DNA of 64,000 bases from Zygnema cylindricum (Eukaryota > Streptophyta > Zygnematophyceae > Zygnematales > Zygnemataceae), in NCBI GenBank assembly GCA_037447655.1, contig JBBHKE010001241.1, forward strand, positions 127,195 to 191,194, given 5' to 3'. The notes beneath the pieces are model-generated. The model did no database searches. It saw nothing but the letters and a program-made list of their open reading frames with translations, and was not told the origin of the DNA. Each line of letters begins with the position of its first letter. Position 1 is the first letter of the stretch. Position numbers and translations under genes: made by a program. Below are positions 12,230 through 22,225 of this stretch, one piece after another.

Positions 12230-12765
12230 TTTATAATTTTTATTTCTATTTTTATTAAATACTATTTGAAGTGTATAAAATGTGAATTTTAATTCTTGTT
12301 TTTAGGGGTTATATTTTGAAGTGTTTGAAATGTGATTTTTGAATTTTATTTTTATGAATTATTTTATGAAGTACAAAATGATAATTTTTATTATTATTTT
12401 TATTAATTATTTTTGGAAGTGTACAAAATGAGAATTTTTATTATTATTTCTATTTATTAATTTTTGAAGTGTATAAAATGTGATCTTTTATTATTATTCT
12501 TATTCAATAATTTATGAAGTGTACAAAATGAGAATTATTATTATTATTTTTATTCATTATTTTATGAAGTGTATAAAATGTGAGTTTTTATTATTATTTT
12601 TATTAATCATTAAATGAAGTGTACAAAATGTGAGTTTGTATTATCATTTTTATTTTTTATTTTTTAACCTGTATAAAATGTGAACTTTTATTCTTATTAT
12701 TATTAATTATTTTTTGAAGTGCACAAGTTGTAAAATCGTATTCTTATTTTTATTTTTATTAATTG
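12230..12765. repeat. AT-rich tandem repeat inside the hAT element
   Basis: Roughly eight degenerate units of about 55-60 bp are seen. Each carries GAAGTGTATAAAATGTGA followed by a run of TTATTATTATTTTTATTAAT type. They sit directly after the transposase gene and could act as its 3' untranslated region or as a spacer. Confidence 0.75.
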
Positions 12766-12784
12766 GAGTAACTAGTGTCCTCAG

Positions 12785-13480
12785 CTAGTACTACTGGCAG
12801 CAGCAGTAGCACTGCCAGCAGTTAGTACTACTGGCAGCACTAGTACTACTGCCAACAGCTTGTAATACTGCCAGCAGTTAGTACTACTGTACTACTGCCA
12901 ACAGCTAGTAATACAGCTAGTAATACTGCCAGCAGTTAGTACTACTGGCAGCACTAGTACTACTGCCAACAGCTTGTAATACTGCCAGCAGTTAGTACTA
13001 CTGTACTACTGCCAACAGCTAGTAATACTGCCAGCAGTTAGTACTACTGGCAGCACTAGTACTACTGCCAACAGCTTGTAATACTGCCAGCAGTTAGTAC
13101 TACTGTACTACTGCCAACAGCTAGTAATACTGCCAGCAGTTAGTACTACTGGCAGCACTAGTACTACTGCCAACAGCTAGTACTACTGCCAGCACTAGTA
13201 CTACTGCCAACAGCTAGTACTACTGCCAGCACTAGTACTACTGCCAGCAGCTAGTACTACTGCCAGCACTAGTACTACTGCCAGCAGCTAGTACTACTGG
13301 CAGCACTAGTACTACTGCCAGCAGCTAGTACTACTGGCAGCACTAGTACTACTGCCAGCAGCTAGTACTACTGCCAACACTAATACTACTGGCAGCTGCA
13401 GTAGTACTGGCAGCAGCTAGTACTACTGGCAGCAGCAATAGCAATGCCAGCAGCTAGTATCACTTGCAGTAGCAAAAGCA
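12785..13480. repeat. CTAGTACTACTGCCAGCAG minisatellite inside the hAT element
   Basis: About 700 bp of near-identical short units built from CTAGTACTACTGCC and AGCAG/AACAG words, arranged also in higher-order blocks of about 115 bp. Composition is much more GC-rich than the adjacent AT repeat. Repeat units are contiguous, without unique spacers. It lies between the gene and the right subterminal region. Confidence 0.9.
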
Positions 13481-13906
13481 CAAATGCTTACGGTACAGCT
13501 ATGGACATGAAAATAATTCCTCTCAATTTTCAGTTTCCAATCATTTTTTTGTTTCCAAAACCACTTTGTTTTCGTTTCTCAAATTCTGGTTCTCAATTAA
13601 TCAATTAACAATTTCCGATTCGCAGTTTTCGGTTCACAGTCTACGTGAAAAAAAAAGAAAAACATCCTCCACCACTTTCACACCTGTCCTTCTCTTCTTC
13701 AGAGAATTGACTGGGATATATATATATATTTTTTTTAAAGAAGCCTCAATATATCGTCGATACGATATATCGGCGATATATTGACGATATATCACGATAA
13801 TTTGAAATTCGATATATCGAAGCGATATATTGAATATCGGGTACCTGAAATTCGATATATATCGAATATCGGCAATGGGTCCTCGATATCCAACACTACT
13901 ATTAAG

Positions 13907-14026
13907 TATTAACGTTAACGTTTTTTCTCCTCCGTGCACACTTGTCGGGTTGTTAATTTAACGGTTTCATTTAAAAGAAAAGATTCCCAACTTCCGATAG
14001 GCGGTCCCCAATCGACAATCGGAGTT
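13907..14026. repeat. Right fragment of the family-A MITE split by the hAT
   Basis: The block from TATTAACGTTAACG through CACACTTGTCGGG and the CTTCCGATAGGCGGTC segment match the intact family-A MITE at 1652. The distal inverted terminus is missing, so this copy is truncated where the 25-bp repeat array upstream of the deacetylase begins. Confidence 0.65.
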
Positions 14027-14136
14027 CGCACGAAAGTTTGGTTCCATACTTCGCACTAAAGTTTGGTTCCATACTTCGCACGAAAGTTTTGTTCCATACT
14101 TCGCACGAAAGTTTCGTTCCATACTTCGCACGAAAT
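14027..14136 (+). repeat. 25-bp direct repeats just upstream of the HDA8-like gene
   Basis: The word CGCACGAAAGTTTGGTTCC recurs with a 25-bp period starting at 14027, 14052, 14077, 14102 and 14127 (last unit partial). The array ends about 110 bp before the start codon at 14245, so it lies in the promoter or 5' UTR. I saw no convincing TATA box nearby. Confidence 0.85.
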
Positions 14137-14244
14137 GCTCGCACATTCTGTAAGTTCATTTCTGCTGACAATTGTTGCAGATTGCTGTCAAATTCAAGTT
14201 TTTAAAGGTTTTTTAGGGTTGAAACCTTCTTTGGCAGTGAAGAC

Positions 14245-17200
14245 ATGGCAGAAACACTTCACGTCTTCTGGAATGACGCGATGCTTGCTCATTATCCTGG
14301 AGACGGAGTATTTGACACTCTCCAAAAGCCCGAATTTATTGAAATATTAGACAAGCATCCGGAAAATGCCGACCGGTTTCGCAATATGCTTTCCATTTTG
14401 CGAAAAGGCCCTATCTCCAAGTTTATTGAGTGGCATGATGGCAGAAAAGCTAATCTTGATGAGCTTTATTTGTTTCACACCAAAGGTGAAAGACTTTTCA
14501 CAGCTTTCCTGGTTAGATTATATTATTTCGATTGTTGTTAGATTGCAGTCTTAAAAGTACTCTGTGTTTTGATTTGCAACGCTAAATGTGTTTAAGATGC
14601 TCTCGACCTTCTTTTTTCCTTCTTAATACAAAATTTCTCCGTGTTTCCTCCGTTTCTTTCTCATCAAGCTCCATGATAGGACGACAGTCAACAAGTCACA
14701 CACATTTGCTTTTGAACCATACGAAAACTTTGTATGTGGTTTCCCCACACTATGCGCATATTATACTCGGCAAACCGTACAATACAGGTTGACCAGTGTA
14801 GATTTCCCACGTGATTTACAACTTTTGAACTAATATTTGAACATCACAACCTCCTGTAACAAATATATTTAAGCTGTCAAATTCGCAAGAAATGTAATAC
14901 GCTCTGTTTTATGAGCATTGAATTGTAGTTGCCTGTCTTGACCACTCAAGTCTCAAGTGGAAAACAATAACAACTTTGAAAAATGAAATCATGTCGTTCC
15001 ATTAACAGTATATGATTAAATTGTGATCAATGATCACATAAGTGAGTTCAGAAACTAAAACCATATCAATGTTATTGGTAACCATTATAGCATTACCAGC
15101 ATTTACTAAAAAATGCAACGACCTACAATTTTTAAAATTTGCTAACTGCATGATCTCAAGTTAATACTCCTTCTAGGCAGCAGTACAGGACTAACTTTAC
15201 GTTCTCTGCTAAATTCTTTTTGTGTGTACATAATCTTTCAAAGTCAAACAAGCATTGTTTCTTCACAGTCAACAAAGGTATCTTTACGTTTCGCTGAATA
15301 ATAATTCTCCTGGATTTTTTGTTTCCATGGGCCAGATTATGTATCATCGCTTGTGGAAGCTGATTTGAAGGGAGGCAAGCTATTTTGTTTTGGAACAAAA
15401 CTGAATCCTGGATCTTTCGATGCGGCCCTGGTAGCTGCGGGATCGGCTTTGGCAGCCATGGATTTTATTTTGAAGGGGAATGGCAAGCTTGTATTTGCGC
15501 TGGTTCGACCACCAGGACATCATGCTCAACCAACTATGGCGGATGGCTACTGTTTTTTGAACAATGCTGGTCTGGCAGCTCAGTTGGCTATCAGCTCAGG
15601 CCTGTCAAGAGTAGCATTGGTTGATATTGACGTACATTTCGGCAATGGAACATCTGAGGTGAGCAGTAATATCTTGTCATGGTTCACTTCTTGAGAGTTG
15701 GAGTCTTAATGTTTCTGCTTACTTTGTTGCTTGTTAATATACCAAAAAGTACACTGCCCATCTCTATCAGTGAAAAAAAATCTTAGTGTTCATGCAAAAT
15801 TTAGAATGTAGAATACTAATTTCGTGTAGGGAGACGTAGTGGATTGTAGTCCAGTACCTTAAATAGTGTTATTAACTCTATTTTACGATTTTGGGTCCAA
15901 AGAAGTTGGGACCGAATTGGTGTTATTAACATTAATAGCAGCGAGCAATGTGACATCTTATGTTTTACTTCTTGAGAGTTGGGGTCATAATGTCTCGTTG
16001 CTTTTTTTGTTGCATCTAAAACAGCAGAAGTTGCTTTGTTTGCCAATTGGAGGAATTATGCTTAAATTTTTTGTCTTTGCGATGATCGCCATGGTCCAAT
16101 ATTTGAGGGAACATACGTCATCCTATAGAAGCGGTTGTGAAGAATATTGTAGTAAGTGGAATCATGTAGATTTGTGACTAGTGGATGACCATATTATTCA
16201 ATTCTTGCAAATTTGTTAAGGGCAAACCATCACATGCAAATTTTGCTTGGATAACATAGTTCAAAAGCGCTTTTCCACTTTGGTCCGTAGAAGTACCTCT
16301 GCCACAACATATGTCAAATGCTCGCACATTCACTCAATTGGACTTATACTTTCGACGATTGAATGCATGTAATGTGCAGGAACTCTGTTTATGATGTCTA
16401 AATTGCCCAAATCTTACCGCCTCCTCTTTCCCACGTTCGTCGACAGGGTTTTTACGAGAGGAATGATGTGTTAACAATTTCCCTTCACATGGATCATGGC
16501 TCATGGGGGGATTCGCATCCTCAAAGTTTGCAAGTAAGTCAGGTTTTGTTGAATATGCCCTATTTATAAAATTGAAGGCTTTGTCAGATAAAAGGCTGCT
16601 GTTGTGACTCTCAAGCGTACGATAAATTGCTTTTTTTTAAATTATGGAAAAAGCGGAAAAGGATTTATGAGAAAAGGGATGGCTTAGCATTCCGCTTACA
16701 GAATGTTGTTTGTCAGTTTCTATTAACAATCCCAGCCAAGTCATCCATTTAAAATTAGTGACTCTTCTCTTGTGCTTTCACCGCACATCTTCTCGTGTAA
16801 AACTTGTGTATTGTCGTTGTGTAATCTTGTAAGATTCGTTTTCTAGGCTAGTTAAGCAATCTAGTTTTTTTTTTTTGAATTTTCTCCGGTTGTTTCAGAT
16901 TTAATAGTGTTATAGTATTGCATTGAAGCAGGGACTGAATCACGATGGGGGTCTTTTTTTACTATGAAGTTTAAATTATAAAGTGAAACAGCTTTTGACC
17001 ATTACCGACTTTTTACTCGTAGTAAGGCAAGAGATTCTTAACAGCACCATGGTTAGTTGAAAAAATTTAAAAACGTTCAAAACGATAAGGGAATAAGTAC
17101 ATAATATAAAGACAAGAATTGCTATTAATGGATTTGGGCGGTATAGGCTGGATGGTTTTACGTGCAATTGTTGAAAGCACCCGTCAGGATTTTGATGCTG

Positions 17201-18609
17201 TTGTCATTAACCTTCTTGGTTCTATTGAATCAAATGCACATTTCTTAAACTATGATTCTATTCATGGGCGTTTTCCTGGTTTGATTGCTATCATAAGCAA
17301 TTCAACAATGTCGGGTTGGTGGCAATGAATTCTGACCACTCCCTCTTTTCTTGTTCAGTCCTATTGCTGATGAAGAAGATATGTTATTCTCCCTCCTATT
17401 CTGGCTTCCACTTCTACACCTCCAATAGTTATGCCAAATGTTTTGCATGCTTCTTTGTTTTTTACTCCTCTTTTTTTGTCGCTATACCGATAAACAAAAT
17501 TGAAACTATGTTTTGCAGGCTGATCAAATTGGAAAGGGAGAAGGTATTGGATTCAATCTTAACATTCCTTTACCATCGGGAACTGGCGACCGAGGATATG
17601 AAATGGCCATGAAGGAGCTTGTGCAACCAGCCATCGACTCATTCAGACCAAACATAATAATCTTCGTTATTGGACAGGATTCTAGCCAGGTATGCGAAAA
17701 TTTGCCGAAGCGAAGTACAAGATTATTGAACACCTCAAAACATGAAAGTCATTTCATTGTGATTGCTCCATTTTCTCCAATTTCTCCGTTTTCTCCTGCC
17801 ATTATCTCGCTTAGTCTAAAGCTATGAAGAGAAGTGTGGAAAATTAAATTAATTCGTTGGATTGAGCATAGTTTTTTCACAATGAGTAAATTTGGCACGT
17901 TTTGCGACCTCCGCACGAAATATTAGCACATTTTGTTCATAGGTTCAAACATAATAATGTTTGTTATTGGATAGGATTCAAGCTAGATAAACACAAAATT
18001 GCTGAAGTGAAGAGCAAGATTTTTTTTATATCCAAGACCGTATAAGTCATAATATTGTATTTTCCCTTTCTTTACTTATCTGATGTTCTTTTCGTTTGTT
18101 CCTATCATATGCAAATTTGAATTGCGGTCTTTTTTATTTCTCGTATTCCCTATTTATTGAATTTTTCTTATTCAATTCTCGTATGTACATTAGCCACAAT
18201 GCGCAGTTTGTGTTAATAGTTTTGCACGAGAGCTTAAATAACAACTTGAACTCAATAATCTCTTTCCCTTCCACTTAGATTTATTTTTTTTACTGTGACT
18301 ATGGTTTTGCAGTTTGATCCTAATGGACGTCAATGCCTTTCAATGGATGGATATCGCCGTATCGGCCGCATGATTACAGCCATGGCAGAAAGACATTGTG
18401 AGGGCCAAGTGTTGGTAGTTCAGGAGGGAGGATATCACATCACTTATTCGGCCTACTGCCTTCATGCAACTCTAGAAGGATTGCTACAGGTGGACCCTCC
18501 CCTACTTGAAGAACCTATGGCATACTATCCTGAGGATTTAATCCCAACAGAAACACGAATTAACGAGATTAAGAATATTTTGGCAAATGCTACCTCTGCT
18601 GCATCGTAG
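14245..18609 (+). CDS. HDA8: HDA8-like zinc-dependent histone deacetylase, five exons
   Basis: Exons 14245-14485, 15336-15658, 16447-16533, 17519-17689 and 18313-18609 splice in frame (GT/AG) to 372 residues; Arabidopsis HDA8 is about 377. The protein is a single deacetylase domain. RPPGHH gives the catalytic His pair (about residues 142-143), DIDVHFGNGT the zinc ligands (about 179 and 181), GQDSSQFDP (about 269-277) the region of the third ligand, and QEGGY the catalytic Tyr (315). The specific block DPNGRQCLSMDGYRRIGRM and the ending LLEEPMAYYPEDL are HDA8-type rather than RPD3- or HDA6-type. It removes acetyl groups from lysines; the natural substrate of HDA8 proteins is not well defined. 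AATAAA at 18791 is a plausible poly(A) signal. Introns 1-4 hold MITE debris and a GAPDH fragment. Confidence 0.95.
15820..15945. repeat. MITE-like fragment in intron 2 of the HDA8-like gene
   Basis: The segment GGAGACGTAGTGGATTGTAG through CCTTAAATAGTGTTATTAAC and on to ATTAACATTAATAGC parallels the family-B MITE at 44233-44440, which has the same order of words (GGAGACGTGGCAGATTATGG, CCTTAAATAGTGTAG). The ends are decayed. Confidence 0.5.
17109..17280 (+). pseudogene. Broken GAPDH N-terminal fragment in intron 3 of HDA8
   Basis: The DNA encodes the Rossmann start of glyceraldehyde-3-phosphate dehydrogenase. One frame gives RIAINGFGR (17115-17141). After a one-base shift near 17141 the next frame gives MVLRAIVES, then VVINLLGSIESNAHF and YDSIHGRFPG. 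About 57 codons are present; nothing of the catalytic domain follows. The ESNAH and HGRFPG words resemble GAPDH of alphaproteobacteria more than plant cytosolic GapC or plastid GapA/B, judged from memory. It is on the same strand as HDA8 but lies in an intron and is not expected to be translated. Origin (bacterial, organellar or host retrocopy) is unresolved. Confidence 0.7.
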
Positions 18610-19486
18610 TGGAACGTCTTAAATACAGTAAATAGATATTATTAAGATGTACGTGATGGTAAACCTTCGGGGTACATGGAAACAAAAAAGGAAAAGGCAA
18701 AACGAAAGTGAAAAATGTCAGACAAGCTCAAACAAACAAGAAATAAAAAGCACTGGAAATGGAAAATTACAAACAAAAGTGAAAAACTTGAATAAAATCT
18801 TTTGATGTCTTTTGTTGAAAAAGGTTGAATACAATTTATAGGAAACGAGCTACGCGGCTTTATTTCCATAGTTGAAGTTTACTTCCTCGGTATGTTTAGG
18901 GAGAGTGTCAGAAGTTGTTGAAAGTCGTCTCACACCGTTGTTTTTTAAGTGTAGATTAGTGTAATCAGTGTTTGTTATTGTGTATATGAGAAGTAGGACA
19001 AAAGTTTCTTCATGAGGTACAAAAGAGAACAAGAGAGGAGGGAGTGTGAAGCGAAGGGAGGAAATAAGATTAATGCTGTGGCTCAGTAGCAAATGTGTTG
19101 GTAAGTGTAGGTTTGTGAAGAGGAGACGGCAAGATAATGGCACGGTAAATGATGTTTTTCCGTAAAACTGAAGATTTGATTTGGTTCGATCTACAAAGGT
19201 GACATTTTCATGTTTTGAGGCTTGTTATCTTGTTTGAAGGACAGTTATAAGTTTGTTATTTGCTGTTTTGGGCCTATAGAGTAGTGTAAACCGTGAATCG
19301 CTATACTTCTGTTATATTATGTTATTATATTATTATACTTCTTATTATACTTCTATTATATTATTATACTTCTGTTATAATGGATATCTGTTTTATTCCG
19401 TACGGGTAGAGGAATTCAATATCCTATTGGTTTACATATAGAAATTGTTTTTTTGCTGTTTTGGAGCCTATAGAGTAGTCTTAACA
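18610..19486. repeat. HDA8 3' flank with a dispersed repeat shared with 48.5 kb
   Basis: The stretch 19089-19230, containing GTAGCAAATGTGTTGGTAAG and later TTTTGAGGCTTGTTAT, recurs near 48497-48628 in degenerate form. Two copies of a TAGAGTAGT...GTGAATCGCTA motif lie at about 19277-19300 and 19460-19497 around a TATTATACTTCT repeat. Confidence 0.55.
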
Positions 19487-19690
19487 GTGAATCGCTACTA
19501 GAATAAAGCGAGCGTGAGAGTATACTGTTATTAATTTTCATTCAGTTCTGAATGAAGTCGTTGGTTCTGAACCGTTTAAAATAGTAATTGCATTCCGTAA
19601 AGAAAAAAAACCAATCAACATAATTTGCTCTCAAAGGGAAATAAAAACCGGTGTCGAATTAGTGTTATTCACGCTAATAGTGGTGAAAGG
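19487..19690. repeat. Degenerate MITE remnant
   Basis: The start ACAGTGAATCGCTACTAG and the end ATTCACGCTAATAGTGGTG are approximate inverted counterparts of the CACCGTGAATCGTTATTAG terminus seen in the MITE families here. The interior differs from the other copies. Confidence 0.4.
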
Positions 19691-19764
19691 TGTAATCCTG
19701 TCTACTCCTGTGTACTCCTGTGTTGTTCTGTCCTTTTTGACCTATTTTTTTGCCAAGACGGTTT

Positions 19765-20142
19765 TAGAGGGAGAGGGAGAGAGAGGGAGAGGGAGAGAGA
19801 GTGGGAGGAGGGACAGAGGAGGGAGAGGGAGGGAAGGACAGAGAAAGAGAGGGAGAGGGAGAGGGAGAGGGATGCTCACTGCAGAAAGCAAATCCAGGTT
19901 AATTTTATTTAATTCTGTATCAATTTTACAACATCTGTACTACACCAAATCTGGACCATTATCAGTACATTCTGTGACAAATCGTTACGTTTTAGCTCTA
20001 CGGCATTCTGACAGAGCATCAGACGGAGCATCAGATGATCGCCAGGTCAGCATGCCACTGTCCACGCATGGTAGACCCTTATTACCTCTCTCTCCCTCCC
20101 TCTCCCTCTCCCTCCCCCTCTCTCCCTCTCTCTCTGATATTT
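19765..20142. repeat. GA-rich tract followed by CT-rich tract (imperfect inverted pair)
   Basis: Positions 19765-19872 are GAGAGGGAGAGG-type repeats and 20084-20142 are CTCTCCCTCTCC-type repeats, separated by about 210 bp. The two could pair as an inverted repeat. Frames through them are Arg/Glu- or Pro/Ser-rich low complexity and are not annotated as genes. Confidence 0.7.
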
Positions 20143-21590
20143 CTTGACTTCTTTGTCCTGACAGATTTGTGTTTTAATGGTTCGTATGATGGCATGTTTT
20201 GGTATTTTCTTGGAAGAAACTTGGTGATTGAAGTATTTGTCGTCATTTTTTGTGATTGAAACATCACAACATCACTTTTGAGTGTCCTGGAGGAAAGGTT
20301 TATTTATTACTGGCCTGTGAGAATTTGAATCATGTCTCTCTGACATGAAGCAAAGATCGAAAAAAAACAACAAACAATAACAGACAAAAAACAGAAAAAA
20401 AAACAATTAACAGACAATTCAGAAGGATAGTTTCCAGCAGTCCGCTTTCACATTTTTTTCATGTGTAAAACTTATATGACTTCAACCGACAGGTGACCGT
20501 CTCGACAACGATTAAGGCGAAAGTATGTTTCATTTTTTTTTTCTTCATTTTCTGTCTTGAACTTATTGCTGCTAGTATTAGTCAGGATACATGCATCAAG
20601 ATCACTGGTAATGGTAATTTCTTCTTTTGTAATTCAGGTGAGTTCACATGTGTATTCAATATTAAATGTAAAATCAGCGTGCTTAATTCGTTGAAGGATT
20701 TTCATAACTCTCCTTCAAAAATTGCGTTTGTTTGATGCAAAAGCAGCTGTCAGTGATTACATCACAACAAGACTTCATTAGGACAGCGCTAATTAGATAA
20801 AAGGAATTTTTCATTTATTTTAACAGCAATGGATGGTCGAGTGGCCAACTGTTAAATACTACAGTAGTATCCCGGAAAAGGAAAAATGGAAAAGTGACTG
20901 GTTGACTACATTACACGAACAAAAAACCCTTCAAAAAGTTGTTCCTTAAATCATAAAAGTGACCTCCAAGGACCAATTCAGGGTTTTTTAGGGTTTTTTG
21001 AGGTAGAAGAAACATTTGGTATAGCTGCGGGAAAGTTCCTCTTAATTATAACTTCAAAAGTTTGGAATCATATCATATAAGTTTGAGTGGAAATTTTTCA
21101 CTTTTAAATTCAATGTCTGGACCTAATGAACAAATTTCAATCTGACAATATAACAATTTAAAGGTCATGATTTTATCACTAAGTCAAAAGATTCAACATT
21201 GCCTTACTAGTAAGTGTCAGAATCTCATCGACAAGGTTTTGTGTCAGAAAATCATAATAGTTAATAAATTAAATTATTAATTAAGATAATTTTCAAAATC
21301 GGAATCTCATCGATATATTGAAATGCTCAAATGTCGTCGGCTAAGTTTTCAAATGCTCATCGTTAGTTTAATCTGCCAGAAACATGAGTTTTAATGTGTG
21401 AAAACAATTTCACCATACATAAGATGTATCCTCAAGGAAAAGGAGTGATTTTGAAATGTTACTTATGTTAAATACAACAAGTTCTACCCTCGAGAACAAA
21501 ATAAAACTGCGCACATTTTTTGTCACATATTGTGTTGTCAAATTAGCACAATCAATGCAATCAAGGCGGCTATTTTTCGCCAAGAATCAA
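20143..21590. other. Intergenic DNA upstream of the ISG12-like gene
   Basis: AT-rich sequence without a recognised gene. One small frame (20493-20735, 80 codons) begins with a hydrophobic stretch and has several Cys codons, but support for it as a gene is weak. From about 21640 the sequence becomes related to the flanks of the ISG12-domain relics near 50.5 kb. Confidence 0.4.
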
Positions 21591-21640
21591 GATAAAATAT
21601 CGCCGGGAGCAATCGTGGCTGGGACGACAAATGAGGGTTC

Positions 21641-21785
21641 AGAGTTTAGAGACTTTAGAGCTCTCCGTCGGAGCGGAAAATGCATGGTACGGACGCAGGA
21701 TTTTGTATCTAAGCCGTTCATTGAACTTGGACGGCCCAGGCTGCTCCCAGCAATAACGCTCGAATGTGCCACAATAATTCGGTAA
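21641..21785 (+). repeat. ISG12-family 5' flank block, shared in inverted order with 50.5 kb
   Basis: The segment containing GGAAAATGCATGGTACGGACGC and CTTGGACGGCCCA is homologous to the reverse complement of 50460-50610 (GGAAATGCATGGTACGGACGC, CTTGAACGGCCCA) and its second copy at 59444-59594. It lies about 450-590 bp upstream of the intact ISG12-like gene. The block may be a conserved upstream element or a relic exon. Confidence 0.7.
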
Positions 21786-22092
21786 ATTTTCTCGCACAGC
21801 TTTGTCGTCTAGGTCACGACAATTTGTACCGCGGGCTTGCATGCACTTTTATTGGATTTTGACACGTGGCAGAATCTCCGTCAGGTCTGAGCCATAGATA
21901 AATTGTGCGAAAACGCATGCAAACGATATATGCGACAATGGTTTTGTAAAAGCTGTTCACATATAAAGTAATAATAATTCAACATATTAAACCGAGATCA
22001 CTTTTGCGCTTACAGGTAGCTATATTTGACTCTGCATGTCTTACCAACGCTTTGTGTAAATTATCTATGTTCCTTTTTTTAATGTAGAAAGG

Positions 22093-22099
22093 TATAAAT
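22093..22099 (+). promoter_or_regulatory. TATA box of the ISG12-like gene
   Basis: TATAAAT follows AATGTAGAAAGG and lies about 130 bp before the start codon. The same TGTAGAAAGGT context is conserved at the promoter relic near 33195, which supports a promoter role. Confidence 0.6.
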
Positions 22100-22225
22100 G
22101 GAAACAGAACCACGAAAATGCCATATTGTAACTATCTCACCTCTCCTCTTTTTCACCAAGAGACGCTTAAAAGTTAAAACCTACCAGTATTCATGTGACC
22201 TTCCTTCTATAAGCAAGTTTTTTCA

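Larger units (their letters stand above)
9233..13898 (+). mobile_element. Complete hAT transposon, 4,666 bp, with 8-bp target duplications
   Basis: The left end TAGTGTTGGGTATCGGG and right end GATATCCAACACTA form short imperfect terminal inverted repeats. The element is bracketed by the identical octamer CTATTAAG at 9225-9232 and 13899-13906, the hallmark of hAT insertion. Both subterminal regions are packed with ATATCGAT-type palindromic words (9250-9370 and 13740-13870), which are plausible transposase binding sites. A single transposase gene lies inside. The 3' half contains two tandem-repeat arrays. Perfect target duplications and an open transposase suggest a recent, possibly autonomous copy. 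Confidence 0.92.

Noticed and set aside
12785-13480. CRISPR-like array
   Set aside because: Units are contiguous without unique spacers, and the context is a plant transposon.
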